DNA from: Verrucomicrobiales bacterium
GTDB lineage: Bacteria; Verrucomicrobiota; Verrucomicrobiia; Verrucomicrobiales; DEV007
Assembly (NCBI GenBank): GCA_002698785.1
Contig: PAAG01000046.1
Coordinates: forward strand, 62,001 to 126,000
Length of the DNA stretch: 64,000 bases
Direction of reading: 5' to 3'
Numbering within the stretch: the stretch's first letter is position 1; the number at the start of each line of letters is the position of its first letter. Shown here piece by piece: positions 19,343-27,792 of this stretch. The notes beneath the pieces were generated by a model. It was not told where the DNA came from, ran no database searches, and saw only the letters and a program-made list of their open reading frames with translations. The position numbers were made by a program, and so were the translations under genes.

Positions 19343-20674
19343 TTACGCCTCCGCAGGCTCGCCGCTCAATACGTCTTCTCCCTCAGACTTGGCTACGACG
19401 ATTGCGCCGCAGGAGTCACTGAAAACATTCACCGCTGTACGAGTCATATCGAGTGGTCGGTCGACTGCGAGAATCAACCCGATTACGGCTTCAGCATTCG
19501 GGATTCCCACGTTATAAACAATAATCGTGATCGCCACCAAGCTCGCCGAGGGAACCCCCGCGACCCCAATGCTTGTAAGAAGCGCAAGCATTACCACGGT
19601 AAACTGCGTCGTGAGAGCCATCTCGAAGCCGAGCACCTGCGCTACAAACATCACCGCGACACATTCGTAAAGAGCCGTCCCATCCATATTCACCGTTGCT
19701 CCGAGAGGCAAAACGAAGCTGGTCACCCTTTCTGAAGCTCCTGCGTTTTTCATCAGTGCGTTCATGGTCACAGGTAGCGTGGCCGAACTCGAAGATGTTG
19801 AGAACGCTGTGAGCAATGCATTCCGCATCGCATAAAAATGTTTCCTGGGACTGACACCAGCAAGGAACTTCAGAATTAGCGGCATCACGACAAAGAGGTG
19901 AGTCAGCAACGCCGCTACCACAACGAGGAAATATTTTCCAAGCAGCAGGACGATCGGGATCCCTGTCTGAGCTGTCGTCTCCGCGACCAATCCGAAAATT
20001 CCGATCGGTGCCAGAATCATGACCCAGTTAGTGATCAGCAGCGTCAGTTCATTGAGCCCCTCAAAAAATCCGAGGACTGATCCCCTTCCGCTGCTCGAGA
20101 TAAAAATCAGTCCAACTCCCGTGAGGATACTCACGAAAATCAGCGACAGCATTTTGTTATTTGCCCCGAATGATTCGAAGACGTTCTGGGGAATCATCCG
20201 GATGAACAAATCCCGCACAGCACTCATTCCACCCTCCTGACCTGCCAGCTTGCCTTCGACCGCACCTTTGTACTTGTCGGCGTTCCCCTCGATCTGCTGC
20301 TGAATTGCCTCATTTGGCTGTCCGTCTTTCAACCCTGGCTTGAAGACATTGACCATGGTCAGACCAATCAAGATCGCGATCAAACTGGTCAGCGCATAGT
20401 AGCCGATCGTTTTTATGCCAAGTCTCGCAAATCCCGAGCTCTTCCCCAGTCCAGCAATTCCCACGACAATAGAAGTGAAGACCAAGGGTACGATCACCAT
20501 CTTCAAGAGATTCATGAAGATGGTGCCTATGTAGTCAAAAATCGAAACAAGGATCTCGCCGGTTCGATTGAGCACCAGCTCGGGTTCCGTCTCCACCACA
20601 CAGGTGGCATTAATGATCGATCCGGTCACCAGTGCCGCGATCATTGCGACGAGAATCCATTGCCAGGGCTTCAT
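19343..20674 (-). CDS. Dicarboxylate/amino acid:cation symporter (DAACS family)
   Basis: 443 residues with about eight membrane segments. The family's serine-rich motif and re-entrant loop are visible as STSSSSATLPVTMNAL, followed by the NMDGTALYE motif that binds cation and substrate, and a C-terminal VDRPLDMTRTAVNV. Members take up glutamate, aspartate or C4-dicarboxylates with Na+ or H+. A roughly 60-residue loop after the third membrane segment (around PGLKDGQPNEAIQQQIEG) is a common feature of bacterial members. It lies 27 bp downstream of dnaB on the same strand, so read-through from dnaB is possible. Confidence 0.92.
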   Translation of the reverse strand: MKPWQWILVAMIAALVTGSIINATCVVETEPELVLNRTGEILVSIFDYIGTIFMNLLKMVIVPLVFTSIVVGIAGLGKSSGFARLGIKTIGYYALTSLIAILIGLTMVNVFKPGLKDGQPNEAIQQQIEGNADKYKGAVEGKLAGQEGGMSAVRDLFIRMIPQNVFESFGANNKMLSLIFVSILTGVGLIFISSSGRGSVLGFFEGLNELTLLITNWVMILAPIGIFGLVAETTAQTGIPIVLLLGKYFLVVVAALLTHLFVVMPLILKFLAGVSPRKHFYAMRNALLTAFSTSSSSATLPVTMNALMKNAGASERVTSFVLPLGATVNMDGTALYECVAVMFVAQVLGFEMALTTQFTVVMLALLTSIGVAGVPSASLVAITIIVYNVGIPNAEAVIGLILAVDRPLDMTRTAVNVFSDSCGAIVVAKSEGEDVLSGEPAEA

Positions 20675-20701
20675 ACTCAGAAAAACAGTCTATCGATTCA
20701 C

Positions 20702-22192
20702 TCAGCCAGGCTCATCGGTTTTTGCCCGGTTATCGAACCGCATGAATTCCTTATGGAACGTCAGCGGCACTTCACCCGTAGGACCGTTACGCTGCTTCGC
20801 AATGATAAATTCGGCTTCGCCCCATTTGCTCTCGCGATCCTCTTCGTCATCAGCATAAACTTCAGGACGCATCAGAAGTCCAACAAGGTCGGCATCCTGC
20901 TCGATCGAGCCAGACTCACGAAGGTCACTCATTCGAGGCTTACCACCGCGAGAGTCAGGATTCCGGTTCAACTGCGCAAGGACGATGATCGGGATATTCA
21001 GTTCCTTCGCGACACCTTTGATACCACCCGAAATCTCCGCGATCTCCTTCTCACGACCATCTCGCCGAGCGGTATCAGGCGCTTTCAAAAGCTGAAGGTA
21101 GTCAATCGCGATCAATTGAATGTCGTGATCCTTTTTCAAACGTCGAGCCTTTGCCTGCAGCTCGTTAATTGTCAGGCCCGGAGTATCGTCGATCCAGATC
21201 GGAGCTTCGGCCATCTGCCCTGCCGCCTGCATCAACTGAGGAAAATCACTCTTTGAAAGGAATCCACCTCGCAGTTTCTGCATCTGCACCTTGGCACGAG
21301 AACAGAGAACACGTTGCACCAGTGATTCGCTGCTCATCTCAAGACTGAACACTGCAACGGGAACGGCATTCTCTTTCCGAATCGAGATATTCTCGACGAT
21401 GTTCATGACGAAAGAGGTCTTACCCATCGAAGGACGAGCCGCGACAACGATCATCTCCCCGCCGTGGAAACCATTGGTCATTTCGTCGAGATCGTGGAAT
21501 CCCGTCATGAGACCGCTTGTGGTTCCTTCGTTATTGTAAACGTCCTCGATGGATTGGATGACATTGAGCACGTGGGTCCGCATGTCTTCAATCCCCTTCT
21601 CCTGCTCGATCTCGTTCCGGATGCCAAGGACCTTTTTCTCCACTGTGTCGAGGAAGGACTTTACGTCGTCAGGACTGTCGTAGGCATCCGTGACACAGTT
21701 CGTGCAGTCCCCAATTACTCGACGCAGCACAAACTTCTCTTTCAAAAACTCCACGTAATCGTCGAAGAGAGCCGTGGTGGGAACATCGTCCAGCAAGTCA
21801 GCCAGCGCTCTAGCGCCCCCAACAGCCTCCAACTGATCCCGTTGATCGAGTTCGGTCGTGAGAATGATCAAGTCCAGCTTACCCTCTGGCCGCGTCTTAT
21901 ACAGGTGAAGCAGAGCCTCGTAGATGACCCGGTGAGCGGGGATGTAAAAGAAGGGAGGAGACATCTTCTCGATCGCTCGAGGAATGATGTTGTTCGGGTC
22001 GAGCAGCATACAAGATAGCGCAGCTCGCTCGGCATCCACGTTGACCGGCATAGAGCGGAGAGAGTCGTCTCCCGGGCCGGATCTGTTGGGCGGTCTATCG
22101 CCGTTGTCTCGTTTTCCTTTTGGTCCCTTTCGCAAAGAGTCGGAATGGTGCGCAGACGGGTTGTCCGCGCCTTGTCGGTTGAATTCAGGCAT
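20702..22192 (-). CDS. dnaB: Replicative DNA helicase DnaB
   Basis: Hexameric 5'-3' helicase that unwinds DNA ahead of the replisome. The start is set at the ATG at 22192 (496 residues); an in-frame TTG at 22264 would add 24 residues. The first 50 residues are a charged, low-complexity extension, then the N-terminal DnaB domain (AERAALSCMLLDPNNIIPRA), then the RecA-like domain with Walker A ARPSMGKTS (252-260), Walker B LIAIDYLQLL, and RESGSIEQDADLV near the C-terminus. No intein is present. It follows rplI on the same strand, a widely conserved neighbourhood, with a terminator between them. Confidence 0.95.
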   Translation of the reverse strand: MPEFNRQGADNPSAHHSDSLRKGPKGKRDNGDRPPNRSGPGDDSLRSMPVNVDAERAALSCMLLDPNNIIPRAIEKMSPPFFYIPAHRVIYEALLHLYKTRPEGKLDLIILTTELDQRDQLEAVGGARALADLLDDVPTTALFDDYVEFLKEKFVLRRVIGDCTNCVTDAYDSPDDVKSFLDTVEKKVLGIRNEIEQEKGIEDMRTHVLNVIQSIEDVYNNEGTTSGLMTGFHDLDEMTNGFHGGEMIVVAARPSMGKTSFVMNIVENISIRKENAVPVAVFSLEMSSESLVQRVLCSRAKVQMQKLRGGFLSKSDFPQLMQAAGQMAEAPIWIDDTPGLTINELQAKARRLKKDHDIQLIAIDYLQLLKAPDTARRDGREKEIAEISGGIKGVAKELNIPIIVLAQLNRNPDSRGGKPRMSDLRESGSIEQDADLVGLLMRPEVYADDEEDRESKWGEAEFIIAKQRNGPTGEVPLTFHKEFMRFDNRAKTDEPG

Positions 22193-22283
22193 CGGTTTGT
22201 GTGAACGGGTGTGTTGAGAGGATGGATAGCCCGAAATGGACCTTCCATATTCGGACGCCGCCAATACCCTGTCCGCAGTACAG

Positions 22284-22317
22284 AAAAAAGGCGGGTCTGC
22301 TATCTAAGCAACCCGCC
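22284..22317 (-). terminator. Rho-independent terminator after rplI
   Basis: On the minus strand, GGCGGGT (22311-22317) pairs with ACCCGCC (22290-22296) around a 14-nt loop, followed by TTTTTT. It lies between rplI and dnaB, so dnaB expression needs read-through or its own promoter. Confidence 0.85.
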
Positions 22318-22379
22318 CGAATTTCGCAAAGCTAATTGATCAAAATTACTATTTTCGATCAACTATCCCCGAAGTTCGA

Positions 22380-22874
22380 TCAGCTTTCTGATTCTGCGCT
22401 CGCTTCTTCGCCAGCCTCGTCGGCTGCCACCACGCGAACCGTAACGGAGGCATCCACATCAGGATGAAGCTTCACAGGGATGTCGAAGCTTCCAGTCGTC
22501 TTGATTGGATTCTCTAAGACAAGCTGGTGACGGTCAATATTCAACTTGCTCTTCTCGTTGATCAGATCTGCAACATCAGAAACAGTCACGGAACCAAAAG
22601 CTTTACCCCCCTGCCCGATTGAAAGCTCGGTAGTCAGACGAAGCTTCTTGAGGCGAGTCGCCGCATTCTCAGCGTCAGCAAGTTCCTGAGCTTCACGCTT
22701 GGCGCGAGTCTCCTTCAACTGCTCGACATGACGGAGATTTCCGCGAGTCGCCTCGTAGGCACGGCCTTGAGGAAGGAGAAAATTACGTGCAAATCCACGC
22801 TTCACCTTTACGACGTCAGCTTCCGCACCAAGACCGTCGATCTTTTCCTTTAAAATTACTTCTACAGTTGCCAT
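22380..22874 (-). CDS. rplI: 50S ribosomal protein L9
   Basis: 164 residues. The N-terminal domain begins MATVEVILKEKIDGLGAEAD and contains VKVKRGFARNFLLPQGRA, the characteristic rRNA-binding loop of L9. A long connecting helix (about 45-75) leads to the C-terminal domain ending PVKLHPDVDASVTVRVV, and a short acidic Glu/Ala-Ser tail extends beyond the usual 148-150 residues. L9 binds domain V of 23S rRNA. A near-consensus sigma-70 promoter and a strong terminator frame the gene as a single transcription unit. Confidence 0.96.
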   Translation of the reverse strand: MATVEVILKEKIDGLGAEADVVKVKRGFARNFLLPQGRAYEATRGNLRHVEQLKETRAKREAQELADAENAATRLKKLRLTTELSIGQGGKAFGSVTVSDVADLINEKSKLNIDRHQLVLENPIKTTGSFDIPVKLHPDVDASVTVRVVAADEAGEEASAESES

Positions 22875-22907
22875 CGTAAACGTGAGTTACCAGATTCGAA
22901 AAAAAGG

Positions 22908-22943
22908 GGCGGGACTTATAGTTGCTTTCGGTTAGAATGTCAA
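22908..22943 (-). promoter_or_regulatory. Sigma-70 promoter of rplI
   Basis: On the minus strand, TTGACA (22943-22938) and TATAAG (22920-22915) are separated by exactly 17 bp. Predicted transcription start is near 22908, giving a leader of about 34 nt before the rplI ATG at 22874. This is a perfect -35 and a 5/6 -10. Confidence 0.8.
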
Positions 22944-23002
22944 CTCTTCTGGAAAAAAGATTTGATTATCTGAACCAATCCTGTTCTCCCCTTTATTCTA
23001 CC

Positions 23003-23584
23003 ATGGCTGAAGTACCCTCGACCTTCCAACTCAAACCAGGGCAATCCGCCCCAGATTTCGAGCTTCCTGACGCCCAGGGAAGCATTTACCAGCTTTCAAA
23101 TCTCATATCAGGCAAGAAGGGCTTACTTGTTGCGTTTGTCTGTAACCACTGCCCTTTTGTCATTCATCTTGCAGACAAGCTCGGAGAATTCGCCGATGAA
23201 GTCTCAGGAAAAGGTATCGCCACAGTTGCCATCAGTTCCAACAACGTAGAGAAATATCCTGCTGACTCTCCTGAAAAGATGGCTGAGTTCGCCAAGGAAA
23301 AAGGGTGGAATTTCCCCTACTTACACGATGAATCTCAGGACGTTGCGAAATCCTATGCCGCAGCCTGCACGCCCGACTTCTACCTTTTCGATTCCAACCT
23401 GAAACTCGCATACGCCGGTCAGTTCGACGACACGCGCCCAGGCAACGGTTCCCCGACTGGAGAAGATCTGGCAAGGGCCATCGACAACCTGATTGAGGGC
23501 AAAGAGACACCCCAGCCGTGGTATCCCAGCAGCGGATGCAATATCAAGTGGAAACCGGGGCAGGAGCCGGACTACTTCGGGTGA
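23003..23584 (+). CDS. Thioredoxin-like (AhpC/TSA-type) protein
   Basis: The start is placed at the ATG at 23003 (193 residues), where the conserved part begins. It has the thioredoxin/peroxiredoxin fold: LKPGQSAPDFELPDAQG, then GLLVAFVCNHCPFVIHL with active-site motif CNHC, a cis-Pro region CTPDFYLFD (about 121-129), and a C-terminal SSGCNIKWKPGQEPDYF tail typical of this subgroup. It probably acts as a thiol-disulfide reductase or peroxidase. There is no signal peptide, so it is likely cytoplasmic. The lipoprotein gene follows after 19 bp and may be co-transcribed. Confidence 0.85.
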   Translation: MAEVPSTFQLKPGQSAPDFELPDAQGSIYQLSNLISGKKGLLVAFVCNHCPFVIHLADKLGEFADEVSGKGIATVAISSNNVEKYPADSPEKMAEFAKEKGWNFPYLHDESQDVAKSYAAACTPDFYLFDSNLKLAYAGQFDDTRPGNGSPTGEDLARAIDNLIEGKETPQPWYPSSGCNIKWKPGQEPDYFG

Positions 23585-23603
23585 ACTTAGGCTCTTTGGA
23601 GAA

Positions 23604-24098
23604 ATGAAGACCAAGTGCAAATCGACGGAATTTGGAGTTCGACTCATTGCACTTCTCCTTTCCCCTCTCTTTCTCCTCACAATATCGAGCTGTTCCTCCA
23701 CCGCGCCGGTGACAAAAAGCGCAATGGGTATCCAGGCAGTAACTTCTGAGCAGCTAATCTTTCACCGAGTAGACGTGGTAGGAGAAGAATTAGTTGTAGA
23801 AGGCGTCCTCTTCAGCCCTCTGAACACGATCAACAAAACCTCCATTCGTGGATTCGGTAAAACAGCCCGAATCAAGATGACCCAGGCTATGTTGCGGGCA
23901 GATGGGCGGCCTGAGTTTCGTGTAGTCGTCCCCATTCCACCAAAGGTGGAAACAGTTACCATCGGTAAAGACAACAAACCAATATGGTCGCGAACAAGCG
24001 GGGTCCTCGTCAGCACTTCCGACGTAGACAGCCAGACAGATCGAGCGGCTGCAGATCTGAATCGTCGGGTGAACCGAGTTCTCGATGCTTTCGATTGA
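23604..24098 (+). CDS. Hypothetical lipoprotein
   Basis: The start is the ATG at 23604, preceded by GGAG at 23597-23600. The 164-residue product has a lipoprotein signal with lipobox ISSC (Cys30). The mature part is a small beta-rich domain without a recognised family; it contains DVVGEELVVEGVLFSP and RPEFRVVVPIPPKVETVTIG. It lies 19 bp downstream of the thioredoxin-like gene and 33 bp before the sulfatase, on the same strand, suggesting a three-gene unit. Function unknown. Confidence 0.7.
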   Translation: MKTKCKSTEFGVRLIALLLSPLFLLTISSCSSTAPVTKSAMGIQAVTSEQLIFHRVDVVGEELVVEGVLFSPLNTINKTSIRGFGKTARIKMTQAMLRADGRPEFRVVVPIPPKVETVTIGKDNKPIWSRTSGVLVSTSDVDSQTDRAAADLNRRVNRVLDAFD

Positions 24099-24131
24099 TT
24101 ATCATTCTCAAAAGAAATACGTAAATACCCC

Positions 24132-25514
24132 ATGCGCTTCCGTCTTCCAAAGTCACTAGCGAGGCTCACCGCCATTGCCCTCGCATCACTTCCCCTCTTC
24201 GCCTCAGCGGATGATCGTCCCAACATCATCTTCATCCTCGCAGATGACATGGGCTACGCGGACGTCTCCTGCTACGGCGCACCTGATGTAAAAACTCCGC
24301 ATATCGACAAATTGGCGGCGGACGGGGTTCGGTTCACCAACATCTATGCGATGGGACCTGAGTGCACCCCTTCCCGCACGGCTTTCCTGACAGGCAGATA
24401 CCCCCAGCGTGTGGGTGGATTGGAATGCGCCATCGGAACAGGCAATGTGGGAAGATACGACGACGCTATCAGATTAGCGGAAAACGACGATCTGGGTCTT
24501 CCCGCTGATTATGCTGTAACCGCCCCGGCTCTTCAGAAAGCGGGTTACTACAACGCAATCTTCGGGAAATGGCACTTGGGATACGAGCCGAAGTTTTCTC
24601 CACTCGATCAGGGCTTTGAAGAGTTCATCGGTTTCCTCGGTGGAAATGTCGACTACTTCCGTCACAAGGAACTATCAGATATCGAGGTCTACCTTTCCGG
24701 CCGCGAGCCGATTCAAGAAGAGGGCTACACGACTGACCTGATCACAGAAGACGCGCTTCAGCTTATCGAAAAGCGAGCAAAGTCACCGGAAGCCCCCTTC
24801 TTTCTCTACCTGCCACACGCTGCTCCGCACTTCCCCTTTCAAGCTCCCGGCGATGACGATGGAGGACTCCCCTCAGCCGAAAACTGGACGAAAGGTACCC
24901 GGGAGACCTACATCGAGATGCTCGAAAGCCTCGACAATTCCGTGGGTAAAGTGGTCGAATCACTTGAAGAAAATGGCCTTACCGAAAACACCCTGATCGT
25001 TTTCGCCAGTGACCATGGGGCGATGCCTCCTGGTCTCAATGATCCCTGGCGTGATTTCAAGGGGACCCTGTTCGAAGGAGGGATTCGCGTACCAATGATT
25101 GCTCGCTGGCCAGCAAAACTTCCATCGGGAAAGACCTGCGAGCAGGTCGGAACTCTCATGGACCTCTCCCATAGCTTTCTTACTGTGGCCGGGGCCGAAA
25201 TTCCCTCAGACGGTCTGGATGGTGACGACTTACTTGCGCATGTTATCGAAACCAGCCCTGAATATTCTCGAGAGCTACACTGGCGATCAAAGAGAGGAGA
25301 CAAAACGTGGTGGGCCGTTCGTGATGGAAACTACAAATACGTCAGGAAAACCGAAGGTGGAGAAACCGAAGAATGGATGTTCGATCTCGCCACCGACCCC
25401 GGTGAGCAAAACAGTCTACTGGATGGAACCCCGCAGGAAACAACACGGGGTTTAGCAGATCGCCTTCGAGCACTGAACCTTGAATGGGAGGAAAGAGTAG
25501 CCCCTTCTCGTTGA
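24132..25514 (+). CDS. Secreted sulfatase (Cys-type, formylglycine-dependent)
   Basis: 460 residues with a signal peptide (about 1-26). The sulfatase signature CTPSR (78-82) is followed by TAFLTGRYPQRVG; Cys78 would be converted to formylglycine. Metal ligands Asp38 and Asp39 sit in FILADDMGYADVSCYG, and a second cluster is VFASDHGAMPP with the expected Asp-His. The protein should hydrolyse sulfate esters on carbohydrates or aryl compounds; the sequence does not say which. The last third is the usual C-terminal subdomain (YKYVRKTEGG, WMFDLATDPGEQ). It probably follows the two upstream genes in one transcript. Confidence 0.93.
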   Translation: MRFRLPKSLARLTAIALASLPLFASADDRPNIIFILADDMGYADVSCYGAPDVKTPHIDKLAADGVRFTNIYAMGPECTPSRTAFLTGRYPQRVGGLECAIGTGNVGRYDDAIRLAENDDLGLPADYAVTAPALQKAGYYNAIFGKWHLGYEPKFSPLDQGFEEFIGFLGGNVDYFRHKELSDIEVYLSGREPIQEEGYTTDLITEDALQLIEKRAKSPEAPFFLYLPHAAPHFPFQAPGDDDGGLPSAENWTKGTRETYIEMLESLDNSVGKVVESLEENGLTENTLIVFASDHGAMPPGLNDPWRDFKGTLFEGGIRVPMIARWPAKLPSGKTCEQVGTLMDLSHSFLTVAGAEIPSDGLDGDDLLAHVIETSPEYSRELHWRSKRGDKTWWAVRDGNYKYVRKTEGGETEEWMFDLATDPGEQNSLLDGTPQETTRGLADRLRALNLEWEERVAPSR

Positions 25515-25622
25515 TCGCCTTAGACAAGGCCGATTGAGTCAGAACACGAGACAGTTGTACCCTTTGCGGAGATCTGCGAAAAATTCTGTCGAAACTAGGT
25601 AAGATTCGAGGAGAGTAAAGCC

Positions 25623-27326
25623 GTGAGCGCCAGAAACAGCACCATCCCTCGTCCCGGTTCCCCTACATGGGTTATCGGGCACAAGAATCCCGATACTGAT
25701 GCCATTTGTTCGGCATTGGCCTATGCGGACTTGCTTCGTCAAACACGCATACCGGAAGCGCGGGCAGCCTGCTGCGGACCTCCCAATACTCGAACAGAGT
25801 GGGTGCTGAACAAAGCTGGCGCCACCAAACCTCGCTTGATGAGCGACGTCTTTTTGCGCGCTTCAGACATTTGCAGAAAAGAAGTCGTATCTGCGCTGCA
25901 GAACGAGACAGTCATCGAAGCCTACCGTAGAATGACGGAACACAACATCCGAAGTGTTCCGGTAGTGGATGTTTCCGGAACGATGCTCGGGATCCTATCC
26001 CTTCAGGATCTCCTTCCCCTCCTCATTCCCGAGAGCGATCAAGGCGACAATGCAAGACTCGTTACAACTTCGACTCGCAACATCGCCCGGGTATTGGATG
26101 CCGAAATTATTCATCTCTCTGACGAGTCGGTCGATGAACAAGACTTTCTTATGATGGTGGCCGGTTCGTCAGAACCTGTCATGGTGGAACGAATCGGACG
26201 TCTTCCGAAAGAGAAGTTGCTCATCATCACAGGTGACCGTGCTGGCGTCCACCTCCATGCCGTTGAAGCGGGAGTGAGATGCCTTGTCATCACCAGTGGG
26301 TTTCGCCCCTCCGAAGCGATCATTCAGGCTGCGAAAGTAAACGGGACAGCGATCCTCGTAACGGAAAGGGACACCGCTTCGACGACCCAGTTAATCCGTG
26401 GTGCCAGGGCCATTCAAAATGCGGTTTCCAAAGACTTTGTTTTCTTCCCGCCGGAGACCACCATCCAGGTGATCAAAGACAAGATAAAGGCAAACCGACA
26501 GCAGGCCTTGTTCCCCGTCTGCGATCCAGACACAGGCAACCTCATCGGTGTTTTCTCACGCACCGATCTGGTGAATCCAGACCGGCCCCGACTTGTTCTA
26601 GTAGACCACAATGAGTTTTCTCAGGCCGTAAGCGGAGCCGAAGAGGCAGAGATCATCGAGGTAATCGATCACCACCGACTCAGCGGAAACCTGGTCACGA
26701 AGGAGCCGATTCAATTCATCAACAAGACTGTCGGCTCCACATGCACAATCGTCGGCAATGCATTCCAGACGCATAACGTTCAACCGTCGAAAACCACTGC
26801 CCTCTGCATCTGCGCCGGCATCATTTCTGACACGCTCAACCTGACTTCGCCTACTACTACAGATGAAGACAGGAGTATTCTTCAATGGGCCAGCCAAATC
26901 GCGGAAATCGATGTGGATCAGTTCAAAGATGAGTTTTTCTCCGTTGGTTCGGTCCTTCGAGGAAAAGATACCCAACATGCCGTCGGTTCAGATCGGAAAG
27001 AATTCGATGAGAGCGGCTATCGCCTGAGCATTTCTCAGGTAGAAGAAGTCGGCTTCGATTACTTTTGGCCATCCCGCGAAGCTCTGCAGCAGGAGCTTCG
27101 TCGGTTAATAGACGAGAACAATCTGGATTTCGCCTGCCTGATGATTACTGACATCACGCTGAATGATAGTCTGCTACTCATCGAAGCATCTCAGGAAATC
27201 AGAGAGAGAATCGCTTATCCGAGGAAAGATTCTCATCTGTTCGTACTGAAAGGCGTCGTCAGCCGGAAGAAACAGCTTTTCCCCTATATCAGTTCGATAC
27301 TTGCCGAGATCCCTAAAGCGGAATAG
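25623..27326 (+). CDS. Manganese-dependent family II inorganic pyrophosphatase with CBS-DRTGG regulatory insert
   Basis: 567 residues from a GTG start at 25623 with an AGGAGAG sequence about 10 bp upstream. Hydrolyses pyrophosphate in the cytoplasm. The DHH-type catalytic part begins VIGHKNPDTDAICSALAYADL (His20, Asp24, Asp26) and resumes after a long insert with EVIDHHRLSGN (Asp349, His350, His351); the DHHA2 part contains SVGSVLRGKD. The insert (about 75-315) has a CBS domain, a DRTGG-like domain around KLLIITGDRAGVHLHAVEAG, and a second CBS domain ending NLIGVFSRTDLVNP. In characterised CBS-pyrophosphatases the insert binds adenine nucleotides and controls activity. It is convergent with the AP2-like gene, with 3 bp between them. 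Confidence 0.92.
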   Translation: MSARNSTIPRPGSPTWVIGHKNPDTDAICSALAYADLLRQTRIPEARAACCGPPNTRTEWVLNKAGATKPRLMSDVFLRASDICRKEVVSALQNETVIEAYRRMTEHNIRSVPVVDVSGTMLGILSLQDLLPLLIPESDQGDNARLVTTSTRNIARVLDAEIIHLSDESVDEQDFLMMVAGSSEPVMVERIGRLPKEKLLIITGDRAGVHLHAVEAGVRCLVITSGFRPSEAIIQAAKVNGTAILVTERDTASTTQLIRGARAIQNAVSKDFVFFPPETTIQVIKDKIKANRQQALFPVCDPDTGNLIGVFSRTDLVNPDRPRLVLVDHNEFSQAVSGAEEAEIIEVIDHHRLSGNLVTKEPIQFINKTVGSTCTIVGNAFQTHNVQPSKTTALCICAGIISDTLNLTSPTTTDEDRSILQWASQIAEIDVDQFKDEFFSVGSVLRGKDTQHAVGSDRKEFDESGYRLSISQVEEVGFDYFWPSREALQQELRRLIDENNLDFACLMITDITLNDSLLLIEASQEIRERIAYPRKDSHLFVLKGVVSRKKQLFPYISSILAEIPKAE

Positions 27327-27329
27327 TGG

Positions 27330-27767
27330 CTATCCCCTTGCCTCTCTTCGTGCCCGGCAGGCCAAGCGAAACGCTTCTCGATCCCCGTACTTCAATACCG
27401 AAAATCGGATCGACTCTCGGACTCCGTCCGGAGATGTCCAATTCGCTTGCCAGAAGTGATACTCAGCTCCTTTCGCGCTTCGCTGAATGATTCGGGTAAC
27501 GCCCACTACGCCAGAGCGATTTCGTGCGGCCGGTGAGGTATGTGATCGGGTAGAAACCCCTTTGCCTGTTCCCCGCTCGGTGTGAGCAAGAAGGCGATCG
27601 CGATACTGCCTGGCTTTGAGCAACGCGCCATCTTCACCGCCCCAGACAGAATCAGAAAAAAAGCGCCCGTAACGGACGCCTTTTCTTTGCAGTCTTACCT
27701 GCCACCCGTGAGTACCGACTGAAGGTTGATCCAGTCGGCTGATACCGAAATCTTCTTCGGAATCACT
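27330..27767 (-). CDS. AP2/ERF-like DNA-binding protein with two repeats
   Basis: Small basic protein (145 residues from a GTG at 27767; longer starts would overlap degP). Two AP2-like units are visible: residues about 8-62 (ISRLDQPSVGTHGWQVRLQR, then YGRFFSDSVWGGEDGALLKA) and about 84-143 (GVVGVTRIIQRS, HFWQANWTSPDGV, FSVLKYGDREAFRLACRARR). This three-strand plus helix pattern matches AP2 domains of bacterial proteins and homing endonucleases, but no nuclease domain is present. A role in DNA binding is inferred from the fold. It lies 25 bp downstream of degP on the same strand and probably shares its transcript. The start codon is uncertain. Confidence 0.7.
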   Translation of the reverse strand, partial: SDSEEDFGISRLDQPSVGTHGWQVRLQRKGVRYGRFFSDSVWGGEDGALLKARQYRDRLLAHTERGTGKGVSTRSHTSPAARNRSGVVGVTRIIQRSAKGAEYHFWQANWTSPDGVRESIRFSVLKYGDREAFRLACRARREARG

Positions 27768-27792
27768 CACGGGATGTTTACGCGGGTGGAAA

